From an uncultured Planctomycetales bacterium (lineage in GTDB: Bacteria > Planctomycetota > Planctomycetia > Pirellulales > Thermoguttaceae), in contig CALARR010000430.1 in assembly GCA_937889015.1 (NCBI GenBank), positions 33,049 through 97,048 of the forward strand: DNA of 64,000 bases, read 5' to 3'. Positions 26,802 to 36,972 of this stretch are shown here, in pieces. Position 1 is the stretch's first letter. Each line of letters begins with the position of its first letter. The notes below the pieces were generated by a model, which did no database searches, was not told the origin of the DNA, and saw nothing but the letters and a program-made list of their open reading frames with translations. Position numbers and translations under genes: made by a program.

Positions 26802-29153
26802 ATGCATCGTCTCCTCTGCCTGATGCTTGTCCTATGCGCGTGCGATCGGTCCGCCGCCAGCGACAATCGGCTGGTCAACGGCGACTTTGAGAACGCCCTG
26901 CAGGGCTGGACCAAGGCCTGGTCGCGCACGCAAGGCGTCAAGGCCGCGCGCGATGAACAGGTGCGACATAACGGTCAAGCCGCGGTGCGTATTGAACATA
27001 CCAACTCGCAAGACTGGAGCCTCGCCCAAGAGAAGCGGTTCGACGTGAAGCCCGGCGAGATCTACGAGCTTTCGGGCTGGCTGCGCGCCCAGGGTGAAGG
27101 CGAGATCATGCTGAGCGTCACGCTCTACGACGCGAAAAAGGAGGCCCTCGACTGGATCTATGGTGGTCGCGACCTGCGCGGCGCCAGCGATTGGCGGCTG
27201 GTGCAGTCGCGATTCGTGATCCCGCCCGACGCCGCCGCCATCCTGCCACGCCTGACCGGACATGGTTCGCTGACCGCTTGGGCCGACGATCTCGCCTTGC
27301 GCCGCGTGGGCCAGATCGACATGTCGCAGGCCGAAAAACTGCCGGCCGCGATCAGCAAACGCAATCGAGCGATCGAAGCCACCTTCCATCCGGCCGACGG
27401 CACGATCAGCCTGCGCGACCTGCGTTGCGGAGCCGCCTGGTCGCAGCGGCCCGAGAAACGCTGCTACGTGCTCAACGCCAAGGCCACCGACCAGGGCATC
27501 GTCGCCACACTGCTGGAACCGGCCAGCGTGTCGGAGATAGCCATTTCGCTGCAACTGGACGGCGACAAGCCCGAACTGGTGGTCGAACTGTCGGGCCAAG
27601 GTCCCATGTCGCGACTGAGCTATCCGCATCCCGTGGTCAGCCCGGCCAAGAGCTGGCTGATCATGCCCGTCAACGAAGGAATCGCCTATCCGGTGGACGA
27701 CGAGGCGCTCCGCCCGATGCGCTATCATCTCTACGGCGGGCACGGGCTGTGCATGGCCTGGTACGGCGTGACCGATCTGAACCACGGGTTGATGACGCTG
27801 GTAGAGACGCCCGACGACGCTGCAGTCAACGTGCCGCGTCTAGACGGCCGCTTGCACCTCGCGCCCGAATGGGAACCGCAGCGTGGCGAGTTCGGCTCCG
27901 TGCGGCGACTGCGCTACGTGGCCTTCGATCAAGGCGGCTACGTGGCCATGGCCAAGCGACACCGCGCGCACGCCCAGGCGCAAGGGCTATTGAAGACCCT
28001 GGCGCAGAAGCGCGCGGAGAACCCCAACGTGGACCTGCTGGTGGGCGCGGTCAACGTGTGGGCCTTTGGAGTGGATGGCACAAAGCTCTGCCCGGAAATG
28101 CAGTCGCTGGGCATCCAGCGCATCTTGTGGAGCGCCGGCGGCAAGACCGAGCAACTCCAGAAGCTCAACGCCATGCAAGACGTGTTGACCAGCCGCTACG
28201 ACATCTACCAGGACTGCATGGACCCAGCCAATTTCCCCAAGCTCAAGCACGTGCATGGCGACTGGACGTCCGACGGCTGGCCCAAGAACATCATGCTCGA
28301 TGCCCAGGGCAACTGGATTCGCGGTTGGCGCGTCGATGGCCGCGAGGGCGAGCCCTACTGGTGCGGCGTGCTGTGCGACCGCCTGGCCCCCGACTATGCT
28401 CGGCGGCGAATCGCTGCCGAACTGAAGGAGAAGCCCTATCGCTGCCGGTTCATCGACACGACCACCGCCTCTCCCTGGCGCGAATGCTACGCGTCCGACC
28501 ATCCCCTCACGCGAAGCGAAAGCAAGCGGTGGAAGATGGAGCTCCTGGACGTGGTCAGTCGCGAGTTCAAGCTCGTCACCGGCTGCGAGACAGGCCACGA
28601 GGCCTCGGTGCCCTATCTGCATTATTTCGAGGGCATGCTCAGCCTGGGGCCCTATCGCGTCAAGGACTCCGGCCGGCGCATGGCTGATGTGGTCGACGAG
28701 GTCCCCGAACAGGTAGCCAAGTTCCAGACGGGCCACTACTATCGGCTGCCCTTGTGGGAACTGGTGTACCACGACTGCACGGTGGCCCAATGGTACTGGG
28801 GCGACTACAACAACAAACTGCCCAAGCTTTGGGATCGCCGCGACCTGTGGAACGCACTGTACGGCACATCGCCCATGTTCCTGTTTGTGCGCAAGGTCTG
28901 GGAAGAGAACCGGGAACGGTTCGCCAAGAGCTACCAAACAGCCACGCCCGTCGCCCGCGCGACCGGTTACAGCGAGATGCTCTCGCACGCCTGGCTCAAC
29001 GAGGACCATTCGGTGCAGCAAACGCGTTTCGCCAACGAAGTCGTGGTCACCGTGAACTTCGGCGACCAGGCCTACCGCATGGCAGATGGAGCGACACTCG
29101 CGCCGATGAGCCACCGTGTGGAGGGAATGGATAAGGGCAAGCGGTCCCCCTGA
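26802..29153 (+). CDS. Secreted glycoside hydrolase-like protein with N-terminal CBM (GH101/129-like)
   Basis: ATG 26802 is preceded by a perfect AGGAGG (26791-26796). The 783-residue product has a short signal or lipoprotein-like leader (MHRLLCLMLVLCACDRSAAS). A carbohydrate-binding beta-sandwich follows at about residues 20-165 (LVNGDFENALQGW...GWLRAQGEGE), then a beta-supersandwich and a TIM barrel. The late segment LPLWELVYHDCTVAQWYWGDYNNK resembles the L-P-L-x-x-x-x-H-D...W-x-W-G-D core of GH101/GH129 alpha-N-acetylgalactosaminidases. Substrate probably O-glycan or a sulfated polysaccharide (inference). It is 29 bp after the lyase and probably co-transcribed. Confidence 0.75.
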   Translation: MHRLLCLMLVLCACDRSAASDNRLVNGDFENALQGWTKAWSRTQGVKAARDEQVRHNGQAAVRIEHTNSQDWSLAQEKRFDVKPGEIYELSGWLRAQGEGEIMLSVTLYDAKKEALDWIYGGRDLRGASDWRLVQSRFVIPPDAAAILPRLTGHGSLTAWADDLALRRVGQIDMSQAEKLPAAISKRNRAIEATFHPADGTISLRDLRCGAAWSQRPEKRCYVLNAKATDQGIVATLLEPASVSEIAISLQLDGDKPELVVELSGQGPMSRLSYPHPVVSPAKSWLIMPVNEGIAYPVDDEALRPMRYHLYGGHGLCMAWYGVTDLNHGLMTLVETPDDAAVNVPRLDGRLHLAPEWEPQRGEFGSVRRLRYVAFDQGGYVAMAKRHRAHAQAQGLLKTLAQKRAENPNVDLLVGAVNVWAFGVDGTKLCPEMQSLGIQRILWSAGGKTEQLQKLNAMQDVLTSRYDIYQDCMDPANFPKLKHVHGDWTSDGWPKNIMLDAQGNWIRGWRVDGREGEPYWCGVLCDRLAPDYARRRIAAELKEKPYRCRFIDTTTASPWRECYASDHPLTRSESKRWKMELLDVVSREFKLVTGCETGHEASVPYLHYFEGMLSLGPYRVKDSGRRMADVVDEVPEQVAKFQTGHYYRLPLWELVYHDCTVAQWYWGDYNNKLPKLWDRRDLWNALYGTSPMFLFVRKVWEENRERFAKSYQTATPVARATGYSEMLSHAWLNEDHSVQQTRFANEVVVTVNFGDQAYRMADGATLAPMSHRVEGMDKGKRSP

Positions 29154-29202
29154 CCGGCCCCCGACCCCCAAATCAGAATCTCGACAAACAAGGGCAACCA
29201 GA

Positions 29203-32202
29203 ATGGCAGGGCGTACTCCCGACTGCATCCACCGCCTGGCATCCTCGCGTGCACACGCGGGTCGTGGCCGAGCTTGGTGGTCGCCGACAGCGGCCCTCGT
29301 TGTGCCCCTGTTGTGGGTGCTGGCCGGTTCGCCGCTGTCCGCCAGCGCGGCAAGCCCGTCCCAGCAGGATCGCGCCCCGCTGGCCGGGCGCACGCTGGTC
29401 GTCAGCCGGGCCCAGTTGAAGTATCCGCTCTACGGCGACTACACGCGCCGCTGGCTGGACCGGCCCCTGTTCCAGGACCGCGCGCTGCGCACCAGCGATG
29501 AACCGACGTACTACATCAACTTCGCCAGCTTCGCGCGCATGGTCCAGATCGCCCGGCAATACGAACTGGACGGTTTCGCCTTCTTCCCGGGCGTTCGCAG
29601 CCTGCCGGCCACGGCCGACGAGGCCCAGCCCTCGATCTACAAGTTGGCCGATCGGGCCTGTGGCGATGGCTTCAGCCTGCTGACCGAATTCCTGGCCGGC
29701 GAAACCGACGACGACTATCACCGCCACCTGGCGGCCGCCCTGGCCTCCAAGACCGCCACGCGCCTCGGCGGCAAACTCCTCGTGACCTCCTATTCTGCCG
29801 ACGGCAAGCCGCCCGAACAGTGGAAGCGCGTCTTGGACAGTCTTCGGGCCAAGCATGGCGACAACTTCTTCTTCCTCCCAGACGTGAGTCCTGGCAGCCG
29901 GCTGTTGCCTTGTGTGGCCCAGTTCAACGCGGGGCAGCCGATCGCCGATGCGGATCTTCAGGCCATGAAGGCCCGGCTGCGTTCCTACCTGGACGTGTGC
30001 GACGGCATCTACTACGCGCACAGCGGCATGCTCCGCACCGCGGACCGCAAGTTCAACGTGCGGTTCTACCGCGAGTTCCTCATCCCGCTCTACCAGAGCG
30101 TCCTGGCCGAACCGGCTTACAAGTCCAAGTACTTCGGTCTCTCGGCCTCGATCGGCTACTTCCTGCCCGAAAGCGGCTCCACGCTTAGTGAAAGCGGCAC
30201 CAAGACCTTGCGAAGCTCGCTGGAAACCGCCCTGGCGGCCAATCCGGACGTCATCAACCTGCCCGAGTGGGACGAGGTCAACGAGAACACCAATATCCGC
30301 CCGACAGTCTTCAACTCGCTTTCCACGCAACGCATCCTGCGCCATTACATGCGGCGACTGAAGGGGCTCCCGCTCGCCCCGCTGCCGGGCGACGACACAT
30401 CCATCCCCAATCTGATCGTCAGCTACCGTAAGCTGCTGGTATTCGGCGAGTCGTTGGAGATCGAGCTGTTGAATGTGCCCGACTCCGATCGACGTGGGAC
30501 TTACAGCGTCACCGTGACTCTCAAAGACCTTGCCGGTCGGGTCGTGAAGCAGTTCCCACCGCAGACCTTGCCCACGCAGGACCTGGCTGACCGGACGCTC
30601 GTGATCCCCAGCGAGACCATGGCCCCGCACGCGGTGCTGATCCCGTCGCTGTCGATTCGCGCCGGTGATCGGCAATACGAAGTGGACGACGGTCTGCACT
30701 ACGTCGCGCTGCGCACCTGGAACTGGGACGAGAAATGGGTCAAGCAGCCCTTGCGCGACCTGTGCCGACCCAAAAGCGCCCATTTCGCCTTGGGCGAAGA
30801 AACCGAGCCCGGCGCGCGCCTGGCCACCGGCGAGTTCGCCGCGGACGAGAAACTCGCCTCGCTGGAGGTCCTGGAGAACGACGACCTGATCTACGCCGCC
30901 GACGCGCAGGATGAATACCTGCGTAGCCGCAGCGACGTGGTGCTGCTGCGCGTCGAGCGCCGCGCCCTGCGCCGCTCGCGACTCATCGGCACAATCCGTG
31001 TCGAGGGCGCCGAATGCCATTGGCTGGGCGAAGAGCTTCGCGACGGCACGAGACGCGACGAGAGCGTCAAAGACCACGTGCTGCGGTTCAATGCCAACGT
31101 CGATCGCTATGCGCGCAGCAACTATGTGGCGATCCGCAAGGCGGACGTCGACAAGGCGACCCTGGTCTTCGACAGCAACCAGATCAAGGCTCGCGTCAGC
31201 GTGCGGCAGATCATCGACAACGCAGTCTATGCCGAAACACACGACGACGGCCTCTCGCTGACGGTCACCCGTTACTGCAAGCAACCGGCACACCCCTATC
31301 ACCTGCAGCAGGAATCGGTCCGCTTCTCCGCACCGGTCCGGCCAGAGATGAGCGCGTCGGTCTTCCACATGCGCGCCATCACCGAAAAAGGGCGGTTCTA
31401 CTACAGCCGGCCCGTGGCCCCCGGCCTGGCCGATCCTGCCTCCCGGTTGTCGCCGGCACGCGTGTTCTCAGACACGGCGAAAGAACCCGTCCAGGTCCAA
31501 CTCGCTCCGGTATCCATTCCCGACGTGGCCTACGACTTCGTTCCCCAGCGCGGCAGCGTCCTCGCCACGCGCGCCGGCCGGCCGTTCTGGGCAGTGCTTG
31601 GCGGATTCAGCGATACGGCCACGGGCCGCAGCGGAAGCGGCGACGGGGCCGGGACTCCTTTCCGCGAGGGCGCTCGCAACTATCCCGCCACGGCCAAGAA
31701 GACCGCGCCCGACTGGGTCACGGCGGATGGCACGCCCTGCCTGAAATTCGACGGCAGCGGCACCTACCTGCTGCTGCCCCTAGAAACGCTGCCGCGCCGT
31801 TCGGGGTTCACGCTCTCCTTCGACATCAAGCCGGCCTCCTCCAAGCCGCAGGTGCTGTTCAATTGCCAGAGCCATTATGCCGGTTCGTTGACGGTCGGAC
31901 TCCAAGAGGGTCATCTCACAGGCGCTTACGCCACCCAGTACCAACGCACCCAACGGCTCGATCCGCGACTCCCCGTCGAATTGGGCCAATGGTCGACGAT
32001 CGAAGTCCTCTACGACCAGACGACAATTCGCTTTCGCGTCAATGGCAAGGAAAGTGAATCCCTGGCCTGCCCTGGCCCGGGACTGTACATCGGCATGTCG
32101 GTGTTCGGCGGCTTCGGCGACGAAAAGAGTGCTGACAAAGGCAAATCAGGCTGGTTTGAAGGCGAGCTGCGTTCGCTCCGCATCCGGCATGCGTGCCCGT
32201 AG
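29203..32202 (+). CDS. Secreted GH71/GH99-like protein with C-terminal LamG-type domain
   Basis: A 999-residue protein from ATG 29203 with an N-terminal signal anchor (TAALVVPLLWVLAGSPLSASAAS). The first half looks like a GH71/GH99-type barrel (YELDGFAFFPGVRS, GKLLVTSYSADGKP, VINLPEWDEVNENTN), where Asp/Glu-rich strand ends would hold the catalytic acids. A beta-rich middle follows. The last ~170 residues form a concanavalin-like LamG domain (LKFDGSGTYLLLPLETLPRRSGFTLSFDIK...WSTIEVLYD). It lies 49 bp after the preceding hydrolase. The GH family assignment is tentative; the LamG domain is clearer. Confidence 0.65.
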   Translation: MAGRTPDCIHRLASSRAHAGRGRAWWSPTAALVVPLLWVLAGSPLSASAASPSQQDRAPLAGRTLVVSRAQLKYPLYGDYTRRWLDRPLFQDRALRTSDEPTYYINFASFARMVQIARQYELDGFAFFPGVRSLPATADEAQPSIYKLADRACGDGFSLLTEFLAGETDDDYHRHLAAALASKTATRLGGKLLVTSYSADGKPPEQWKRVLDSLRAKHGDNFFFLPDVSPGSRLLPCVAQFNAGQPIADADLQAMKARLRSYLDVCDGIYYAHSGMLRTADRKFNVRFYREFLIPLYQSVLAEPAYKSKYFGLSASIGYFLPESGSTLSESGTKTLRSSLETALAANPDVINLPEWDEVNENTNIRPTVFNSLSTQRILRHYMRRLKGLPLAPLPGDDTSIPNLIVSYRKLLVFGESLEIELLNVPDSDRRGTYSVTVTLKDLAGRVVKQFPPQTLPTQDLADRTLVIPSETMAPHAVLIPSLSIRAGDRQYEVDDGLHYVALRTWNWDEKWVKQPLRDLCRPKSAHFALGEETEPGARLATGEFAADEKLASLEVLENDDLIYAADAQDEYLRSRSDVVLLRVERRALRRSRLIGTIRVEGAECHWLGEELRDGTRRDESVKDHVLRFNANVDRYARSNYVAIRKADVDKATLVFDSNQIKARVSVRQIIDNAVYAETHDDGLSLTVTRYCKQPAHPYHLQQESVRFSAPVRPEMSASVFHMRAITEKGRFYYSRPVAPGLADPASRLSPARVFSDTAKEPVQVQLAPVSIPDVAYDFVPQRGSVLATRAGRPFWAVLGGFSDTATGRSGSGDGAGTPFREGARNYPATAKKTAPDWVTADGTPCLKFDGSGTYLLLPLETLPRRSGFTLSFDIKPASSKPQVLFNCQSHYAGSLTVGLQEGHLTGAYATQYQRTQRLDPRLPVELGQWSTIEVLYDQTTIRFRVNGKESESLACPGPGLYIGMSVFGGFGDEKSADKGKSGWFEGELRSLRIRHACP

Positions 32203-32332
32203 CCGGGGCGCAGGAATTCGCATGTGGCGCTAGCGAACCTTGCCGGCCAACTGCCGCAGCGCCCCGCGTCGGGCGTTGCGGCTAGCCATTGTGCATGGTA
32301 CCTTCGATGCAGACCTCTGAGGAGAAGACCCC

Positions 32333-35107
32333 ATGCATGCCCTGCTGCTCCTTTCGCTCTGCCTCGCCGCGTCGGATCAAGCACGCACGCAAGCGGATGT
32401 CGTCGTAGAGACCCCGCAGCTCCGCGCGGTCTTGGGTCCCAACGGCCTGTGGCGCAGCCTGGTGGAAAAGTCCACCGGGACCGATCTGCTGCGCGCCCAA
32501 CGCCAGGTGCCGCTGGCGTCGGTCGCGATTGGCCAGAAGGTGCACGACGCCAATTCTCTGCGCGCCTTGGACCGGCAATGGCAGATTGCCTTCGCCGGCT
32601 GCGATACGCAGTTGATCCTGTCGGTGCAGCCGGCGCCCGGCTGGATTGCCTTTCGCCTGCAGGAGATCCGCGGCACGCGTCCCGATTCGGTGACCTTGTT
32701 GCGCCTGGCGACTGCCATCACCGATCACGCCGGGGCGCACCTCGGATTGGCCTGGAACGATCGTCTCGCCATCGGTTTGCTCGCCACGAATCTCCAGACC
32801 CAGGTCACGGTCGCGCGTCGTAAGGATCACACGCAGATCGTGGCCGTGGCCCAAGACCAACCTGGCCCACGCCTGGAGGGATCGGCCGTGGCCCTGCTGG
32901 CCGTACCCACGGCCCAGGTCAAGCCGACTCTGGCGCAACTGGCCGACTCCTTTCACCTGCCTCGAAACAGCGCGGCCGGCCAGGACTCCAAGGATCTGCC
33001 AGCCGCACGCGAATCGTACTGGTTTGTCTCCCTGGCCGAACCGGACGTGGATCAGTGGCTTCGCTACTGTGAGTTGGCCGACATCCGCCAGATCCTCATC
33101 ACTTCGTCGGCCTGGTGCCAGCAGGTCGGGCACTACACCTTCAGACCCACGTATCCCGCCGGCCTGGAGAGCCTCAAGCGCGTGGTGAGCCGGCTCCAGT
33201 CGCGCGGAATCCAGGTCGGCATGCACTGTTTCGCCTCCAAGATCTCCAAGACCGACGCCTACGTGACGCCGGTTCCCGATCGCCGCTTCTGGGTCGACAT
33301 GCGCGCCACCCTGGCCGAAGATGTGGACGCCCAGGCGACGTCGCTTCGCCTGCTCGAAGACCTCAGCCAGTGGCCCGGCAGCCCGCTCACCCAGCGCAAG
33401 TACTGGGAAGGGGGCGTGACGAAGCATCAGGAAATCGTCCTCGACGACGAGATCGTACGCTACGAGCAGATCGGTCCGGAAGGCCAATGGAACACGCTGC
33501 TGGGTTGTCGGCGCGGCGCCTGGGGCACCAAGGCCGCCGCGCATCGCGCCGGAACCGAGGGCCGACACTACGGCGTCGACGGCTGCATCAACGGTTACAT
33601 CATCGACCAGGAGACCGGCCTGTTGGACGAGGCCACCGGCCGTCTGGCCGCGGTCTTCAACGCCTGCAATTTCGACCTGGTCTATTTCGACGGCGGCGAG
33701 GACGTGGACCGCAACCGGTTCAACTACTACGTTTCCAACTTCCAGGCCACGGCCATGAGCAAGTTCACCCGGCGTCCCCTGGTCCACATGGGCACTTGCC
33801 TCACGCATAACCTCTGGCACAGTTTCACGCGCAGCGGCACGGTCGACACTTACCTGAACACCATCCACGGGCGCATCGCGGGCGGAATCCCCGTGGACAA
33901 GTGGCCCACGGTCCGCGAGCATATCGACCGCTCGGTCCGCCGCCTCGCCAACCTGGCCGACGACATGCTGCCCGGCGAATTGGGCTGGTTCGGCATCTGG
34001 CCCAAGGGACCGCACACCGACGGCCTGCAACTGGACGAGATCGAATACCTGATGACCAAATCGCTGGGCTACGACGCGCCCATCTCCTTGGAAACCAACC
34101 TTGGCCAGATGGAGAGCCATCCGCTCACGCCGGGCATCCTGCAGATCGTGCGCGCCTATCAGGGCTTGCGACGCGCCGGCCGCGTGCCGGCCGCAACGCG
34201 CCAGGCGCTGCGCGAGACGGGCAAGGACTGGCTCCTGTTCCGTGCCATGCCCGATGCGGTCGAACAGTTCGTTCCCGTCACGCGCGTCGAAACGACCGCG
34301 CCCGGCATCCGCGTGTGGATCGGTCCCCTGGGACAGGATACGGTCGCGGCCGTCTGGCACGAGACCGGCAAGGACGGACGGCTCCTGGTCCCCTGCCCTG
34401 CCCTCTCGGCCTGCGACGTTGAAGGAAAGGCGATCCCGGTGGAGCGTTCGGCCGGCGCGACGAGCCTGGCGCTGGGGCCATGCCGCACCACACTGCGCTT
34501 CGCCAGACAGGACGTCACCTCCGTGCGCGCCTTGCTGGCCGCGGCCCAATTCGAGGCACGCAAGTTGGACGTGCTGTGGCTCCAGGCCGAAGACTATCAG
34601 CGCTGCGAAGGCGCCACGGCCAAGGGCTCGGCCGTGAAGGTGGAAGACACGGAGGCCCTCGGCGACTTCGTCGTGGCCACCCAGGCCCAGAATCTCAAGC
34701 AGCCTCACGACTGGTACTGGCAATACACCGTCCACATTCCCCGGCCCGGACGGTGGACAATCTGGGCCCGGGTTCGCTACCCGCGCGGCGGCGATCAGTC
34801 CTTCGGTCTGGGCACGCCCGACGAACCCTTGGACCTGAGCGGCACGCGTGCGATCGGCAACTGCGGCCAAGCCGGCAAGGCCTGGCACTGGACCGGCCGC
34901 GGCGGCGGACTAACCAGCGCCCCCCCCGGCATGCCCATCACGCGCAAGTTGCCGGCTGGGCCCTTCACCTTCCGCATCTATCCACGCGAAGGCACGGGCG
35001 CCGCGCTCACGGCCCCGCGATTGGACGCCCTCTGTATTTCGGAAGATCCCGAATACCGCCCCACGGATGCCGATGCCCAGGCCGCTCTTCAGCCTGCCAA
35101 GCGATGA
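32333..35107 (+). CDS. Secreted multidomain glycosidase-like protein
   Basis: 924 residues from ATG 32333, with GAGGAGA eight bases upstream and a signal peptide (MHALLLLSLCLAASDQ). An N-terminal beta-sandwich (about 20-215) is followed by an alpha/beta barrel containing RYCELADIRQILI, LQSRGIQVGMHCFASKIS and FDLVYFDGGEDVDRN, where the Asp after VYF is at a catalytic-like strand end reminiscent of clan GH-D. A C-terminal jelly-roll CBM follows (VLWLQAEDYQRCEG...WTIWARVRYPRGGDQSF). No family can be named safely. It belongs to the same plus-strand group of exported carbohydrate-active proteins. Confidence 0.65.
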   Translation: MHALLLLSLCLAASDQARTQADVVVETPQLRAVLGPNGLWRSLVEKSTGTDLLRAQRQVPLASVAIGQKVHDANSLRALDRQWQIAFAGCDTQLILSVQPAPGWIAFRLQEIRGTRPDSVTLLRLATAITDHAGAHLGLAWNDRLAIGLLATNLQTQVTVARRKDHTQIVAVAQDQPGPRLEGSAVALLAVPTAQVKPTLAQLADSFHLPRNSAAGQDSKDLPAARESYWFVSLAEPDVDQWLRYCELADIRQILITSSAWCQQVGHYTFRPTYPAGLESLKRVVSRLQSRGIQVGMHCFASKISKTDAYVTPVPDRRFWVDMRATLAEDVDAQATSLRLLEDLSQWPGSPLTQRKYWEGGVTKHQEIVLDDEIVRYEQIGPEGQWNTLLGCRRGAWGTKAAAHRAGTEGRHYGVDGCINGYIIDQETGLLDEATGRLAAVFNACNFDLVYFDGGEDVDRNRFNYYVSNFQATAMSKFTRRPLVHMGTCLTHNLWHSFTRSGTVDTYLNTIHGRIAGGIPVDKWPTVREHIDRSVRRLANLADDMLPGELGWFGIWPKGPHTDGLQLDEIEYLMTKSLGYDAPISLETNLGQMESHPLTPGILQIVRAYQGLRRAGRVPAATRQALRETGKDWLLFRAMPDAVEQFVPVTRVETTAPGIRVWIGPLGQDTVAAVWHETGKDGRLLVPCPALSACDVEGKAIPVERSAGATSLALGPCRTTLRFARQDVTSVRALLAAAQFEARKLDVLWLQAEDYQRCEGATAKGSAVKVEDTEALGDFVVATQAQNLKQPHDWYWQYTVHIPRPGRWTIWARVRYPRGGDQSFGLGTPDEPLDLSGTRAIGNCGQAGKAWHWTGRGGGLTSAPPGMPITRKLPAGPFTFRIYPREGTGAALTAPRLDALCISEDPEYRPTDADAQAALQPAKR

Positions 35108-35111
35108 TCGC

Positions 35112-35846
35112 TCAGGTCTGAATCAACCGCCGTTGAAACAGCCTCACGGCCAGCAACCACGCCGCAACCAGGTAAGCCGCGCAGGCCGCGAACGGAATCC
35201 ACGGCCCGCCCAACGCGGACTGCCCAAACAGGCCCCAACGCAACAACTCGACCACGTGCGTCAGCGGCGAGGCCAAGGCCACGGGGTAGATCCAGCCAGG
35301 CATGGTGTCCAAGGGCATGAACACGCCGCTAACGAACAGCAGCGGAAACCGGAAGAAGTTCAGCAGGGTCATGGCCTCGAACACCTCGCGGACCAGGACC
35401 GCCGCGGCCAGGCCAAATAGCGAGAAGATCCCCGCCCCCAAGGCCAATCCCAACACAAAGGCCCAGGGGCGCGCCAGTGGCATGCCCAGGGCCGCGCCCA
35501 GGATCACGGCCAACACCAGCGCGGTGCACACGCCGTAGGCGGCGGCGCTCAGGGCCTTGCCCAACACGATGGTGCGCATGCTCAAGGGAGCCAGCAGCAA
35601 CCGGTCCAGGGTCCCCGTCCGCTTTTCAAAGGTCACCACGATCGCCGCCATCGACGTATTGCCGAACAGCAGCGTCATGGCCAGGATGCCCGGACATACG
35701 GCCAGGTATCCCTGCTGATCCTTCAGGTACACCGCCAGCAGCAGCACGACCGGAAACAACAGCCCCCAGGTAATCAAGGGCGGCTTGGCGTAGTAGCTCT
35801 CCACGTCCTTGCGGCTGATCGACAGGGCCCGCTGCAATGCACTCAT
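35112..35846 (-). CDS. ABC-2 type transporter permease
   Basis: A 244-residue integral membrane protein with six predicted hydrophobic helices. The ABC2_membrane pattern is seen in VTFEKRTGTLDRLLLAPLS (the conserved cytoplasmic E-R-x-x-G-T-L-x-x-L-L loop), with GLAAAVLVREVFEAMTLLNFFRFPLLFVSGVFMP later. It is the export channel partner of the ATPase encoded upstream; the genes overlap by 4 bp (35843-35846), showing translational coupling. Substrate unknown; the family exports lipids, polysaccharides or drugs. Its stop lies 4 bp from the stop of the convergent glycosidase gene. Confidence 0.92.
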   Translation of the reverse strand: MSALQRALSISRKDVESYYAKPPLITWGLLFPVVLLLAVYLKDQQGYLAVCPGILAMTLLFGNTSMAAIVVTFEKRTGTLDRLLLAPLSMRTIVLGKALSAAAYGVCTALVLAVILGAALGMPLARPWAFVLGLALGAGIFSLFGLAAAVLVREVFEAMTLLNFFRFPLLFVSGVFMPLDTMPGWIYPVALASPLTHVVELLRWGLFGQSALGGPWIPFAACAAYLVAAWLLAVRLFQRRLIQT

Positions 35847-36802
35847 CCTTTGGCCCCCGCGTGATCCTGCTGTTGAAGAATGGACAAGAAGGCGTCCTCC
35901 AACGACGCGCCCGAGGTGCTCAACTCGATGACCGTCAGCTCCAAGCGGTCTGCCAGGGCGACCAACTGGCTCAAGGCCGCGTGCAGGTTGGCCGCGTCAA
36001 GCGTCCAGGCGCCATCCGAGATGGCCGCCGCGCGAACTGCCGGGCACGACGCCAGCAGCGTCTCTTCGCTGACGGGACCGCTGAACGCCACCGACAGGCT
36101 CTGCACCTTGCCGAAACGGCTGCGGATGTCGTTGACGCTGCCTTCGGCCAGGATTCGACCGCGGACCAGGATCGCCACGCGCGTACACAACGCTTCGGCT
36201 TCGGCCAGATTGTGCGTGGTCAATAGCACGGTCGCGCCTTGCGCGTGGATTTGCCGAATCAGTTCGCGCAGCGACTTGGCGCTGGGCACGTCCAAGCCCA
36301 CGGTCGGTTCATCCAGGAACACCACCTCGGGCCGATGGATCAGGGCGGCGGCAATCGTCAACCGCCGCTGCAAGCCGCGCGAGAGTGTCCCAAAACGGTC
36401 GCCGGCGCGCGTCTCCAAGTCGAACATCCCCAGCAGTTCTTCGGCCCGCTGCCGGCGCGTGGCGCGCGCCAGTCCGTAGAGCTCGCCCAGGTATTCCAGA
36501 TTCCGGCGGCAGGACAATTCCGGATAGAGGTTCGACGTGTCGTTGACCACCCCGATCCGCGACTTGACGAACACCGGATCGGCGGCCACATCCACCCCGC
36601 ACACCTGCACCGTGCCCGCATCCCGGGCCAGCAGGCCGCAGAGGACATTGATCGTGGTGGTCTTGCCCGCCCCGTTGGGTCCCAAGTAGCCCAGGATTTC
36701 GCCGCGGCCAAGGGAAAACGAGACCCCGTCGAGGGCCAGCACCCGGCCATAGCGTTTGCTCAACCCGGCGACCTGAACCTGGATGGAATTCAATTCGGAC
36801 AT
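35843..36802 (-). CDS. ABC transporter ATP-binding protein
   Basis: From ATG 36802, 319 residues (the frame is open to 36922 without family support). Walker A is GPNGAGKTTTINV, the signature is LSRGLQRRLTIAAALIHRP (a variant of LSGGQ), Walker B is VVFLDEPTVGLD and the switch histidine is in LLTTHNLAEAE. The CcmA/DrrA-type layout with a ~70-residue C-terminal extension is typical of ABC-2 exporters. It energises the permease encoded just downstream. The gene is divergent from the FAD oxidoreductase gene. Confidence 0.94.
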   Translation of the reverse strand: MSELNSIQVQVAGLSKRYGRVLALDGVSFSLGRGEILGYLGPNGAGKTTTINVLCGLLARDAGTVQVCGVDVAADPVFVKSRIGVVNDTSNLYPELSCRRNLEYLGELYGLARATRRQRAEELLGMFDLETRAGDRFGTLSRGLQRRLTIAAALIHRPEVVFLDEPTVGLDVPSAKSLRELIRQIHAQGATVLLTTHNLAEAEALCTRVAILVRGRILAEGSVNDIRSRFGKVQSLSVAFSGPVSEETLLASCPAVRAAAISDGAWTLDAANLHAALSQLVALADRLELTVIELSTSGASLEDAFLSILQQQDHAGAKG

Positions 36803-36972
36803 GGATATCGCGAGAACGAACCGGCCACATGTGGTATGGCAGCCACGCACTACCACTTCACTTGTACCACCGCGAGGTGGCCTTGTCGACAACTCCTTCC
36901 CTCGCCGGGCTGTGGGGCTCATAATGGAGGCCCACCGAAACTCTTCTACCCGAATGCCGTAGGAGCCAACTC